A DNA stretch of 64,000 nt, from assembly GCF_040409955.1 (NCBI RefSeq), contig NZ_CP123384.1, positions 496,001 to 560,000 on the forward strand, given 5' to 3'. Positions 37,721-47,097 of the stretch are shown here, piece after piece (position 1 is the stretch's first letter; each line of letters opens with the position of its first letter). The DNA comes from Salipiger sp. H15 (GTDB lineage: Bacteria > Pseudomonadota > Alphaproteobacteria > Rhodobacterales > Rhodobacteraceae). A program made the position numbers and the translations under genes. A model generated the notes under the pieces. The model did no database searches, had not been told where the DNA came from, and saw only the letters and a program-made list of their open reading frames with translations.

Positions 37721-39118
37721 ATGAGCCCAATCCGCTACATCTCGACCCGCGGCAAAGCCCCGGCGCTCAGCTTCGAGGAGGCCATGCTCTCGGGCCTCGC
37801 CCGTGACGGCGGCCTCTACGTGCCCGAGACCGTGCCGGTGATGACCCCCGGCGACATCCGCGCGCTGAGCGGGCTCAGCTACGAGGAGACCGCCTTCCGC
37901 GTCATGCGGCCCTTCGTGGCGGGCAGCTTCAGCGACGAGACCTTTGGCGACCTCATCTCCAAGGCCTATGCCGGTTTCGGCCACAACGCCCGCGCGCCGA
38001 TGGTGCAGCTGGCGCCGAACCACTTCCTGCTGGAGCTCTTCCACGGCCCGACGCTGGCGTTCAAGGACTTCGCCATGCAGCTCATCGGCCAGCTCTTCCA
38101 GGAGGCGCTGACCCGCCGCGGCGAGCGGGTGACCATCGTCGGCGCCACCTCGGGTGACACCGGCTCGGCCGCGATCGAGGCCTTCAAGGGGCTCGACGCG
38201 GTGGATGTCTTCATCCTCTTCCCGCATGGCCGCGTCTCGGAGGTGCAGCGCCGCCAGATGACCACGCCACCCGAGGCGAACGTGCACGCGCTGGCGCTCG
38301 ACGGGCATTTCGACGACTGCCAGGCCAAGCTCAAGGACATGTTCAACGACTTCACCTTCCGCGACGAGGTGCGGCTGGCGGGCGTGAACTCGATCAACTG
38401 GGCGCGGGTGCTGGCGCAGGTGGTCTACTACTTCTCCTCCGCCGTGTCGCTGGGCGCGCCGGACCGCAAGGTCAGCTTCACCGTGCCGACCGGCAACTTC
38501 GGCGACATCTTCGCGGGCTACATCGCCAAGAAGATGGGCCTGCCGATCGACCGGCTGGTGGTGGCGACGAACCAGAACGACATCCTGCACCGCTGCCTCT
38601 CGACCGGCGACTACCGCACGTCCGAGGTGCACCCCTCGATCAGCCCGTCGATGGACATCCAGGTCAGCTCGAACTTCGAGCGCGCGCTCTTCGACGCCTA
38701 CGGGCGCGACGGCGCGGCCGTGGCGCAGCTGATGGACGAGCTGAAGGCCGGCGGGTTCAACGTGAGCCAGGGCGCGCTGCAGGCACTGCGCGAGCATTTC
38801 GAGAGCGGCCGCGCCTCGGAAGAAGACACCCTCGCCACCATCGCCAAGGCGCAGCAGACCATGGGCGAGCTGCTCTGCCCGCATTCCGCCATCGGCGTGA
38901 AGGTGGCGGACGAGCACCGCACCGCCTCCGTGCCGATGATCACCCTTGCCACCGCGCATCCGGCGAAGTTCCCCGACGCCGTGGAAAAGGCCAGCGGCAT
39001 CCGCCCGCCCCTGCCCGCGCGCATGGCAGACCTCTTCGACCGCCCCGAGCGTGTCACCCGTGTGCCCAACGATCTTGCGGCACTCGAAACCCTTATCCGG
39101 GAGCGTATCACCAAGTGA
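37721..39118 (+). CDS. thrC: Threonine synthase
   Basis: PLP enzyme converting O-phosphohomoserine to threonine. 465 aa. The Schiff-base Lys115 is in PTLAFKDFAMQ; VGATSGDTGSAAIEAFKG and VPTGNFGDIFAGYIA are conserved. It follows the SURF1 gene by 6 bp and its stop overlaps the start of the M16 peptidase, so the three genes form one unit. Confidence 0.95.
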   Translation: MSPIRYISTRGKAPALSFEEAMLSGLARDGGLYVPETVPVMTPGDIRALSGLSYEETAFRVMRPFVAGSFSDETFGDLISKAYAGFGHNARAPMVQLAPNHFLLELFHGPTLAFKDFAMQLIGQLFQEALTRRGERVTIVGATSGDTGSAAIEAFKGLDAVDVFILFPHGRVSEVQRRQMTTPPEANVHALALDGHFDDCQAKLKDMFNDFTFRDEVRLAGVNSINWARVLAQVVYYFSSAVSLGAPDRKVSFTVPTGNFGDIFAGYIAKKMGLPIDRLVVATNQNDILHRCLSTGDYRTSEVHPSISPSMDIQVSSNFERALFDAYGRDGAAVAQLMDELKAGGFNVSQGALQALREHFESGRASEEDTLATIAKAQQTMGELLCPHSAIGVKVADEHRTASVPMITLATAHPAKFPDAVEKASGIRPPLPARMADLFDRPERVTRVPNDLAALETLIRERITK

Positions 39119-40377
39119 CCGTGCAACTCACCACCCTGAAGAACGGCTTCCGCGTCGTCTCCGAAAACGTGCCCGGCCTGCAGTCGGCCTCGCTCGGCAT
39201 CTGGGTCACCGCCGGTGGCCGCAACGAGCGGATCGAGCAGAACGGCATCGCGCATTTCCTCGAGCACATGGCCTTCAAGGGCACCAAGACGCGCAGCGCG
39301 CTGCAGATCGCCGAGGCGATCGAGGACGTGGGCGGCTACATCAACGCCTATACCTCGCGCGAGGTGACGGCCTATTACGCCCGCGTGCTCGAGAACGACA
39401 CCCGGCTCGCCATGGACGTGATCGGGGACATCCTGCTCAACCCGATCTTCGAGCCCAAGGAGATCGAGACCGAGCGTCACGTGATCCTGCAGGAGATCGG
39501 CCAGGCGCTCGACACGCCCGACGACGTGATCTTCGACTGGCTGCAGGAAAAGGCCTACACCGGCCAGGCGCTGGGGCGGACCATCCTCGGCGAGGCGGCC
39601 AACGTGAAGTCCTTCGACCGCGACGATCTCGCGACCTTCGTGGCCGAACATTACGGGCCGGGCCAGATGATCCTCTCCGCCGCCGGCGCGGTGGATCACG
39701 AGGCGCTGGTGGCGCAGGCCGAGGGGCTCTTCGGCATGATGGTGCCGCGCCTTGCCCCGGTGGCCGAGGACGCGCGCTTCACCGGCGGCGAGTTCCGCCG
39801 GGTGAAATCGCTCGAGCAGGCGCATCTCGCGCTGGCCTTCGAGGGACCGGGCTACCGCGATCCCAACTTCTACACCGCGCAGATCTACTCGATCGCGCTT
39901 GGCGGCGGCATGTCCTCGCGCCTGTTCCAGGAGATCCGCGAGAAGCGCGGCCTCTGCTACACGATCTTTGCCCAGACCGGCGCCTATGCCGAGACCGGGC
40001 TGGCCACCGTATATGCCGGCACCTCCGGCGAGGAAGTGGGCGAGCTTGCGCGGCTGACCATCGACGAGATGAAGCGCGCCGCCGAGGACATGTCCCCCGA
40101 GGAGGTCGCCCGCGCCCGGGCGCAGATGAAGGCCGGGCTGCTGATGGGGCTGGAAAGCTCGTCCTCCCGCGCCGAGCGCATGGCGCGCATGGTGCAGATC
40201 TGGGGCGAGGTGCCGCCGATCGAGGAGACGGTCGAGAAGATCGACAACGTCACCACCGGCGACGTGCGCGACTTTGCCGAGAAGATCGCCGCCGAGGCCC
40301 CGGCCGCGCTGGCGCTCTACGGCCCGGTCAAGAGCGCGCCCGGGCTCGACGAGCTGCAGGCACAGCGGGCCGCCTGA
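39115..40377 (+). CDS. M16-family zinc peptidase
   Basis: 420 aa, the bacterial homologue of mitochondrial processing peptidase beta. The inverted zinc motif is HFLEH at residues 47-51, and the downstream acidic ligand region is conserved. The second half has GGGMSSRLFQEIREKRGLCY, the family's substrate-binding signature. It starts with GTG overlapping the thrC stop; GTG 39121 is an alternative. The stop overlaps the next start (TGATG). Natural substrate unknown. Confidence 0.92.
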   Translation: MTVQLTTLKNGFRVVSENVPGLQSASLGIWVTAGGRNERIEQNGIAHFLEHMAFKGTKTRSALQIAEAIEDVGGYINAYTSREVTAYYARVLENDTRLAMDVIGDILLNPIFEPKEIETERHVILQEIGQALDTPDDVIFDWLQEKAYTGQALGRTILGEAANVKSFDRDDLATFVAEHYGPGQMILSAAGAVDHEALVAQAEGLFGMMVPRLAPVAEDARFTGGEFRRVKSLEQAHLALAFEGPGYRDPNFYTAQIYSIALGGGMSSRLFQEIREKRGLCYTIFAQTGAYAETGLATVYAGTSGEEVGELARLTIDEMKRAAEDMSPEEVARARAQMKAGLLMGLESSSSRAERMARMVQIWGEVPPIEETVEKIDNVTTGDVRDFAEKIAAEAPAALALYGPVKSAPGLDELQAQRAA

Positions 40378-40961
40378 TGCTGGGACGGCGGCGGAAGTTC
40401 AGGCTCGACAGCGAGCGTCTGATCCTGCGCCCGCCGCTCCATGGCGATTTCAACGCCTGGGTCGCGCTGCGGTTGCAGAGCAAGGACTACCTCACGCCCT
40501 GGGAGCCTTCCTGGGCGGAGGACCACCTCTCGCGGCGCGCCTTCACCAACCGCGTCTACTGGGCGCAGCGCTCGATCAGCGCGGGTTCGGCGGTGCCGCT
40601 CTTCCTGGTGCGGCGCGAGGATTCGGTGCTGGTCGGGGCGATCACCCTCGACAACATCCGCCGCGGCCCGGCGCAGTCCGGCACGCTCGGCTACTGGACC
40701 GGCCAGCCCTTCGCCCGGCACGGCTACATGCGCGAGGCGATCGCGGCGCTGGTGCACCATGCCTTCACCGCGATGGATCTCAGCCGGATCGAGGCTGCCT
40801 GCCTGCCCGAGAACGTCGCGTCGCGCGGGCTCCTCGAAAGCTCGGGCTTCAAGTACGAGGGCGTGGCGCAGAGCTACCTGCAGATCAACGGCCGCTGGCG
40901 CACCCACGTGCTCTACAGCGCGCTGCGGCTCGACCGGCGCGGGCGCACGCAGGTCGGCTGA
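40377..40961 (+). CDS. RimJ-like GNAT N-acetyltransferase
   Basis: 194 aa, GNAT fold. The core GTLGYWTGQPFARHGYMREA binds acetyl-CoA, and LPENVASRGLLESSGFKYEG is the RimJ/RimL signature. Probably acetylates a protein N-terminus, but the target cannot be told. Coupled to the M16 peptidase by an overlapping start. Confidence 0.85.
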   Translation: MLGRRRKFRLDSERLILRPPLHGDFNAWVALRLQSKDYLTPWEPSWAEDHLSRRAFTNRVYWAQRSISAGSAVPLFLVRREDSVLVGAITLDNIRRGPAQSGTLGYWTGQPFARHGYMREAIAALVHHAFTAMDLSRIEAACLPENVASRGLLESSGFKYEGVAQSYLQINGRWRTHVLYSALRLDRRGRTQVG

Positions 40962-41066
40962 CCGGGCAAATCGGCGTCCACGGTCCGCCCAAGCCTTACG
41001 CCACGTAAATTTTAACTCCGCGCGGCGCGTTCCGGGCTTAGGCTTCCTTGCGAAAGGAGCCCTGCC

Positions 41067-41906
41067 ATGCTGCGCCCTGCCCGTGACACGATGGTCCTCG
41101 CCCTGACCAGCCTCTCCGGCCTTGCCGCCCTGCCCGCCGAGGCGCAGGAACGCCGCGCCTCCCATTGCATCGCCATCGCCGATGCCGCACCCGGGATCGA
41201 GTACCTGCACAAGGCCGCCTGGACCGATCCGGTGCCCGAATACGCGGTGCGGATCCAGTATCTCTCGCACGCCTCCTTCCTGATCCAGACGCGCGGCGGG
41301 CTCGATGCGGTCACCGATTTCACCGGCTACATCGGCAACGTCCCGATGATCCCCGACGTCGTGACGATGAACCACGCCCATTCCAGCCACTGGACCGCCA
41401 ATCCAGACCCGGCGATTCCGCACATCCTCGAGGGCTGGGGGCCGTTCGGCGAGGGCATCGAGCACAACCTCGACCTTGGCGAGATGCTGGTGCGCAACGT
41501 CTCGACCGACATCCGCTCGGCCTATGGCGGCACCGAGGAGAAGGGCAACTCGATCTTCGTCTTCGAGGTCGAAGGGCTCTGCATCGGCCATCTCGGCCAC
41601 CTGCACCACGAACCCAGCGATGAACAATACGCCGCGCTCGGCCGGATCGACGTGCTGATGGTGCCGGTGGACGGCGGCATGACCATGCCGCTCGAGGACA
41701 TGGAGCGCGTGGTCGAGCGCCTGCGCAGCTCGGTGATCCTGCCGATGCACTGGTTCTCGGGCGCCTCGCTCGAGCGCTTCATCGCGGATGTCTCGGACCG
41801 GTTCCCGGTCGAGCGCCGCGACGGCTCGGAACTGGTGGTCGGGCTGCGCGACCTGCCGCCCCGGCCGACGGTCATCGTGCTGCAACCCGAATGGCTGAGC
41901 GAGTGA
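41067..41906 (+). CDS. Secreted MBL-fold metal-dependent hydrolase
   Basis: 279 aa with an N-terminal signal peptide (about 1-27, ending LPAEAQ). UlaG-like metallo-beta-lactamase fold: IQYLSHASFLIQT, the ligand region TMNHAHSSH, GHLGHLHHEP and the late LPMHWF. The His-x-His-x-Asp-His motif is altered to HAHSSH. Substrate unknown. AAAGGAG precedes the ATG. Confidence 0.8.
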   Translation: MLRPARDTMVLALTSLSGLAALPAEAQERRASHCIAIADAAPGIEYLHKAAWTDPVPEYAVRIQYLSHASFLIQTRGGLDAVTDFTGYIGNVPMIPDVVTMNHAHSSHWTANPDPAIPHILEGWGPFGEGIEHNLDLGEMLVRNVSTDIRSAYGGTEEKGNSIFVFEVEGLCIGHLGHLHHEPSDEQYAALGRIDVLMVPVDGGMTMPLEDMERVVERLRSSVILPMHWFSGASLERFIADVSDRFPVERRDGSELVVGLRDLPPRPTVIVLQPEWLSE

Positions 41907-41995
41907 GACTCCCGTCGCGCTGGACCTCGCCGCGGCGCGCCGCCATCATGGCCCCGCGCGGCCTCCTCGCCGCGCCAACACAGGAGCCCCGCGCC

Positions 41996-42043
41996 ATGTC
42001 CCTCTCCCGCCCCCTCCGCGCCGCAGGCCGCGCAACATGCTGA
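41996..42043 (+). CDS. Possible 15-codon leader ORF coupled to gph
   Basis: ATG at 41996 with AGGAG nine bases upstream; 15 codons (MSLSRPLRAAGRATC), TGA at 42041-42043. It overlaps the gph start at 42037 by 7 nt. gph itself has only a weak AGG, so translation of this leader may deliver ribosomes to gph. The peptide is Arg-rich and shows no family. May be chance. Confidence 0.35.
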   Translation: MSLSRPLRAAGRATC

Positions 42044-42702
42044 AATCCGTCGTTTTCGATCTCGACGGCACGCTGATCGACAGCGCGCCCGACCTGCACC
42101 GCGCCGCCAATGTCGTGCTGCGCAGCGAGGGCCTGCCCGAGATCACCTTCGAACAGGCCCGCAGCTTCATCGGCAAGGGCGCCCCGGTGCTGATCGCCCG
42201 TGTCGTCGAGGCGGTCGGGCTGGATCGCGACCCGAACGCCCATTCCCGGCTGCTCGGCAAGTTCATGCGCGAATACGAGCGCGAGCCCGCGCTCACCGTG
42301 CTCTACCCCGGCGTGATGGACGCGCTGGCCCGGCTCGAGCTTCTCGGCTGCGCCATGGGGCTCTGCACCAACAAGCCCGAGGCGCCGACGCAGATCGCGC
42401 TCGGCCATTTCGGGCTCGACCGGCACCTGCGCGCCGTCGCCAGCGGCGACAGCCTGCCGGTGAAGAAGCCCGACCCCGCCCCGCTCATCCAGGTGATGCA
42501 CGATCTCGGCGGGCCGGGGCTCTACGTCGGTGACAGCGAGGTGGACGCCGAGACCGCCGAGCGCGCCGGCCTGCCCTTCGCGCTCTTCACCGAGGGCTAT
42601 CGCAAGACCCCGGTGGAGGAGATGACCCACGCCTATGCCTTCGACCACTGGGACCAGCTTCCCGGCATCGTGGCGCATCACTTCGGCGCGCTCGAGGCAT
42701 GA
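42037..42702 (+). CDS. gph: Phosphoglycolate phosphatase
   Basis: HAD-superfamily hydrolase that removes phosphate from 2-phosphoglycolate, from oxygenation or DNA repair. 221 aa. Motif I is VFDLDGTLIDSAPD, motif II lies in LCTNKPEAP, and motif III/IV in VKKPDPAPLI and LYVGDSEVDAETA. This set is closer to Gph than to other HAD phosphatases. Confidence 0.88.
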   Translation: MLKSVVFDLDGTLIDSAPDLHRAANVVLRSEGLPEITFEQARSFIGKGAPVLIARVVEAVGLDRDPNAHSRLLGKFMREYEREPALTVLYPGVMDALARLELLGCAMGLCTNKPEAPTQIALGHFGLDRHLRAVASGDSLPVKKPDPAPLIQVMHDLGGPGLYVGDSEVDAETAERAGLPFALFTEGYRKTPVEEMTHAYAFDHWDQLPGIVAHHFGALEA

Positions 42703-42714
42703 GCCCGGGGGCGC

Positions 42715-43308
42715 TCAGCGCCTGACGGCGATCATGTCGATCAGCGCCGAGCGCCCGACGTGGCCCCTGCCCTCGCGGATGTCGAGCTCGTAATCCTCGA
42801 GCACCTGCACCCGCATGTCCGCGAAGGCCTTGCGCAGCATCCCGGCGGTGTAGAGGTTCTCGGCCACCCCCGGCCCGCCGGTGCCGAACTGCAACTGCCG
42901 GGGCGTGTAGCCATGCAGCAGCAGCACGCCGCCCGGCTTGAGCGCCGCCTTCATCCGCTCGAACAGCACCGCCCGCCCGTCGGGCCCGACGAACTGGATG
43001 AAGATCCCCGCCACGAGGTCGAAACTCTCGCGCGGCCAGTCCCAGTCGAAGGCGTCCTGCACCGAGTAGTCCACCTCGACCCCGCGCTCGGCGGCAAGCC
43101 GCCGGGCCTTGTCCACCGCCGCGGCAGCACCGTCGAAGGCGGTGACCTTCAGGCCCAGCTGCGCGAGATAGACCGAGTTCCGCCCCTCGCCATCGGCGAC
43201 GCAGAGCGCCTTCGCACCGGGCTTCAGCCAGTTGTTGCGGCGGATCAGGACCCCCGAAGGTTCGGTTCCGTAGACGTAATCCTCGACGGCGTATCGTTCG
43301 TCCCACAT
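42715..43308 (-). CDS. TehB-like SAM-dependent methyltransferase
   Basis: 197 aa class I methyltransferase. The SAM site is ALCVADGEGRNSVYLAQLG, the acidic loop VTAFDGAAAAVDKA. The N-terminus MWDERYAVEDYVYGTEP is the hallmark of a family often annotated as tellurite-resistance or thiopurine methyltransferase-like. Substrate unknown. AGGAG lies seven bases before the ATG. Divergent from ynjB. Confidence 0.82.
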   Translation of the reverse strand: MWDERYAVEDYVYGTEPSGVLIRRNNWLKPGAKALCVADGEGRNSVYLAQLGLKVTAFDGAAAAVDKARRLAAERGVEVDYSVQDAFDWDWPRESFDLVAGIFIQFVGPDGRAVLFERMKAALKPGGVLLLHGYTPRQLQFGTGGPGVAENLYTAGMLRKAFADMRVQVLEDYELDIREGRGHVGRSALIDMIAVRR

Positions 43309-43486
43309 GGGCGATGCTCCTGGAAAATATATACGGCTCAGATAGAAAGACGCCCGCAGGCTGCAAGCGCGCTGCAATCGTTCACACCCTTTTGTCATTG
43401 ACCCCGGGGCGGCGCGCTTGCGAAAACATGACACCGTATAGCACGAAAGCGCCGCAGGTTGCGGCACAGCAGGAAAGACCCGCGCA

Positions 43487-44719
43487 ATGATCCGCCACCC
43501 CATGCGCAACTGGCTGCCGCTTGGCCTCGCCGCCCTCCTCTCCGTCACAACTCCGGGCCTTGCCCGGGCCGGGGCCGATCCGGCCGACTGGGAGGCTGTG
43601 ACGGCCGAGGCGCGGGGCCAGACGGTCTACTGGAACGCCTGGGGCGGGGCCGACAACGTCAATGCCTTCATCGACTGGATCGGGCAGCAGGCACAGGACC
43701 AGTACGCCGTCACGCTCGAGCACGTGAAGCTGTCGGACACCGCCGAGGCAGTGAGCCGCGTGCTCGCCGAAAAGGGCGCCGGCAAGGACGAGGGCGGCGC
43801 GATCGACCTCGTCTGGATCAACGGCGAGAACTTCGCGTCGATGAAGCGGCAGGGGCTGCTCTTCGGCCCGTGGTCCGAGGACCTGCCGAACTGGCAGCTG
43901 ACCGATCCCGCTGCCAACACCGCGCTGACCGCCGATTTCACCGTGCCGACCGAGGGGCTGGAAAGCCCCTGGGGCATGGCGCAACTGGTCTTCTACCACG
44001 ACACCGCCCGCCTGCCCGAGCCGCCGCGCAGCATGGCTGCGCTTTCGGACTGGGCGGCGCCCAACCCGGGGCGCTTCACCTATCCGCAGCCGCCGGACTT
44101 CCTTGGCTCGACCTTCCTCAAGCAGGCGCTGATCGAGCTGACCCCCGATCCCGATGCGCTGTCGCACCCGGTGGACGAGGCCGATTACGCGGCGGCGACC
44201 GCGCCGTTCTGGGACTGGCTCGACGGGCTCACACCGAACCTCTGGCGGCAGGGCAAGGCCTATCCGCAGACCGCCCAGCGGATGATCCAGCTGATGGCCG
44301 ACAACGAGATCGACATCGGTTTCGAGTTCAACCCCAACGCCGCCTCCAACGCGATCGCCAATTTCCAGCTGCCGGACACGGTGCGCAGCTTCGTGCTCGA
44401 GGGCGGCTCGCTCGGCAATGCGAGTTTCGTCGCCATCCCCTACAATGCCAATGCCAAGGCCGGCGCGATGGTGATCGCCAACCTGCTGCTATCGCCCGAG
44501 GCGCAGGCGCGCATGGCAAGCCCCGACGAGCTCGGCTTCGGCACCGTGCTGGCGATGGACCGGCTTTCGGATGCACAGGTCCGGCTCTTCGACGAGATCC
44601 CCGTCGGCATCGCCACGCTCACCCCCGAGGAGCTGGGACCGACCCTGCCCGAGCCGCATCCGTCTTGGATGGTGAAGCTCGAAGAGGACTGGACCGCGCG
44701 CTACGGCGTGGCGCGCTGA
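43487..44719 (+). CDS. ynjB: ABC importer substrate-binding protein, YnjB type
   Basis: 410 aa periplasmic binding protein with signal peptide (about 1-28). Extracellular solute-binding fold; WNAWGGADNVNAFIDWI and INGENFASMK are YnjB-like. It is the first gene of ynjB-ynjC-ynjD, ending two bases before the GTG of ynjC. The cargo is not established; relatives include thiamine- and iron-type binders. Confidence 0.85.
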   Translation: MIRHPMRNWLPLGLAALLSVTTPGLARAGADPADWEAVTAEARGQTVYWNAWGGADNVNAFIDWIGQQAQDQYAVTLEHVKLSDTAEAVSRVLAEKGAGKDEGGAIDLVWINGENFASMKRQGLLFGPWSEDLPNWQLTDPAANTALTADFTVPTEGLESPWGMAQLVFYHDTARLPEPPRSMAALSDWAAPNPGRFTYPQPPDFLGSTFLKQALIELTPDPDALSHPVDEADYAAATAPFWDWLDGLTPNLWRQGKAYPQTAQRMIQLMADNEIDIGFEFNPNAASNAIANFQLPDTVRSFVLEGGSLGNASFVAIPYNANAKAGAMVIANLLLSPEAQARMASPDELGFGTVLAMDRLSDAQVRLFDEIPVGIATLTPEELGPTLPEPHPSWMVKLEEDWTARYGVAR

Positions 44720-46408
44720 GTGGCGCGCTCGCTGACCCGCGCGGCACCGGCCCTCACGCTGCTGGCGCTGCTCGGGCCGGTGGCGGCGGGGCTGGCGGGC
44801 ACGATCGCCCCGGCCTTCGGCCTCCTGCCCGCGCTCGGCGGCAGCGAGATCACCCTCACCCCCTTCCGTGAGCTGCTGGGCTGGCCGGGGCTGCCGCGCG
44901 CGGTCTTCCTGTCGCTCTTCACCGGGCTGGCCGCGACGATGCTGGCGCTGGCACTGACGCTGCTGATCTGCGCCGGCTGGCAGGGCACGCGGGCCTTCGC
45001 GGCGCTCGAACGGGCGCTCTCGCCGCTGCTGTCGGTGCCCCATGCCGCCGCCGCCTTCGGGCTTGCCTTCCTCATCGCCCCCTCGGGCTGGATCGCCCGG
45101 GCGCTGGCCCTGCCGCTCGGCTGGGAGCAGCCGCCCGACCTGCTCATCCTGCAGGACCCGCGCGGCCTGTCGCTGATCGCCGGGCTGGTGGTGAAGGAGA
45201 TGCCGTTCCTTCTGCTGATGACCCTCGCCGCCCTGCCCGCGCTGCGCCCGGCCCAGAGCCTCGCCACGGCGCAGGCGCTGGGATACGGGCGCGTCACCGC
45301 ATGGGCCAAGGTGATCATGCCGCGGCTCTATGCGCAGATCCGCCTGCCGGTCTACGCGGTGCTGGCCTTCTCGGTCTCGGTGGTGGACGTGGCGATGATC
45401 CTCGGGCCGGGCACGCCGCCGCCGCTGGCGGTGCAGGTGCTGAAATGGATGAACGATCCCGACCTCGCGCTGCGCTTCCGCGCCGCCGCCGGGGCGCTGC
45501 TGCTGCTGGCGCTGACCATCGCGGCGCTGCTGCTCTGGCGCGGCGGCGAGATCGCCGCACGCCGCCTCTCGGCGCGCTGGCTGGTCTCGGGCGGGCGCGG
45601 CCATGCCGAGCCGCTGCTGCGCGGGCTGGGGCTGGGCCTCGGCGCGCTCTCGGCGGCGCTGGTGCTGCTGGGGCTCGCGGGAATGGCGGTCTGGTCGCTC
45701 GCCGGGCTCTGGCACTTTCCCGAGCTCCTGCCGCAGGGCTGGACCCTGCGCAGCTGGATGCGCCACGGGCCGGACCTGCTGGCGCTCTTCGGCCGCACCA
45801 TGCTGATCGCCGCCACCGCCTCCGGCGTCGCCATGGTGCTGACCACCGCCTGCCTCGAGGCCGAGCAGCGCTTCGGCCTGCGCCCCGGCACCCGCGCACT
45901 CTGGCTGCTCTACCTGCCGCTGCTGGTGCCGCAGATCGCCTTCCTGCCGGGGCTGCAGGTGGCGGCGCTGCTGGCCGGGCTCGACGGCACGCTGGCCGCG
46001 GTGATCGCCGTGCACGTGGTCTTCGTGCTGCCCTATGCCTTCCTGTCGCTCTCGGACCCCTACCGCGCGCTCGATCCGCGCTACGCCGCCGTCGCCCACG
46101 CGCTGGGAAAGGGGCCGAGCGCCACCTTCTGGCGCGTGCGCCTGCCGATGCTGCTGCGCCCCTGGCTGACCGCCGCCGCGGTCAGCGCCGCGGTGAGTGT
46201 CGGGCAATACCTGCCGACGCTGCTGATTGGCGGCGGCCGGGTGCCGACCCTGACCACCGAGGCGCTGGCCCTCGCCTCGGGCGGTGACCGGCGGGTGATC
46301 GGCGTGACCGCGCTGGCGCAGACCGGCGCGGCCTTCCTGCCCTTCGCGCTGGCGCTGCTGATCCCGGCGCTGGCCTGGCGCAATCGGCGGGGGATGCGCC
46401 ATGGCTGA
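44720..46408 (+). CDS. ynjC: ABC importer permease, fused double-length YnjC type
   Basis: 562 aa with about twelve TM helices: two permease halves in one chain. Each half has an EAA-type loop (ATAQALGYGRVTAWAKVIMP near 190; AHALGKGPSATFWRVRLPML near 465). GTG start directly after the ynjB stop; no ATG fits. The end overlaps ynjD by 8 bp. Confidence 0.88.
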   Translation: MARSLTRAAPALTLLALLGPVAAGLAGTIAPAFGLLPALGGSEITLTPFRELLGWPGLPRAVFLSLFTGLAATMLALALTLLICAGWQGTRAFAALERALSPLLSVPHAAAAFGLAFLIAPSGWIARALALPLGWEQPPDLLILQDPRGLSLIAGLVVKEMPFLLLMTLAALPALRPAQSLATAQALGYGRVTAWAKVIMPRLYAQIRLPVYAVLAFSVSVVDVAMILGPGTPPPLAVQVLKWMNDPDLALRFRAAAGALLLLALTIAALLLWRGGEIAARRLSARWLVSGGRGHAEPLLRGLGLGLGALSAALVLLGLAGMAVWSLAGLWHFPELLPQGWTLRSWMRHGPDLLALFGRTMLIAATASGVAMVLTTACLEAEQRFGLRPGTRALWLLYLPLLVPQIAFLPGLQVAALLAGLDGTLAAVIAVHVVFVLPYAFLSLSDPYRALDPRYAAVAHALGKGPSATFWRVRLPMLLRPWLTAAAVSAAVSVGQYLPTLLIGGGRVPTLTTEALALASGGDRRVIGVTALAQTGAAFLPFALALLIPALAWRNRRGMRHG

Positions 46409-47033
46409 GGGGCTGGTCTTCGATGCGCTGCGCATCACCCGCCACGGCGCGCCGCTGCTGTCGCTCGACGCCCATGTCGCGCCCGGCAAGGTGCTGACGG
46501 TCATGGGCCCCTCGGGCTCGGGCAAGTCGACGCTGCTTTCGGCGATCATCGGCACGCTCGCCCCGGGCTTCGGGCTCTCGGGGAGGATCACGCTCGACGG
46601 CACCGAGATCACCGCGCTGCCGCCGGAAAGGCGCCGCGTCGGCATCCTCTTCCAGGACGAGCTGCTGTTTCCGCACCTGTCGGTCGGCGGCAACCTCGGC
46701 TTCGGCCTGCCCGCAAGGCTGCGCGGCAGAGCCCGGCGCGGGCGGATCGACACCGCCCTGCGCGACATCGGGCTCGAGGGCTTTGCCAAGCGCGATCCCG
46801 CTACGCTCTCCGGCGGGCAGAAGGCGCGGGTCGCGCTGATGCGGATGCTGCTGGCCGAACCCCGCGCGCTGCTGCTCGACGAGCCCTTCTCGCGGCTCGA
46901 CGCCGCAAGGCGCGGGCAGATCCGCGCGCTGGTCTTCGAGCGCGCCCGCGCTCAGGGCCTGCCGGTGCTGCTGGTCACCCATGATCCCGAGGATGCCGGG
47001 GCCGCGGGCGGGCGCGTCATCACTCTCGGCTGA
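46401..47033 (+). CDS. ynjD: ABC importer ATPase, YnjD type
   Basis: 210 aa ATP-binding subunit. Walker A GPSGSGKSTL, Q-loop LFQDELLFPHL, signature LSGGQKARVAL, Walker B LLLDEPFSRLD, H-loop VTHDPED. Shorter than most importer ATPases, lacking a C-terminal regulatory domain. Energises the ynjBC transporter. Confidence 0.9.
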   Translation: MAEGLVFDALRITRHGAPLLSLDAHVAPGKVLTVMGPSGSGKSTLLSAIIGTLAPGFGLSGRITLDGTEITALPPERRRVGILFQDELLFPHLSVGGNLGFGLPARLRGRARRGRIDTALRDIGLEGFAKRDPATLSGGQKARVALMRMLLAEPRALLLDEPFSRLDAARRGQIRALVFERARAQGLPVLLVTHDPEDAGAAGGRVITLG

Positions 47034-47097
47034 GCCGCCCCTTGCGGGGCGCGCCGATCCGCGGAATGGTCGGCGCGGGACTGGGAGGAGGAACGCC

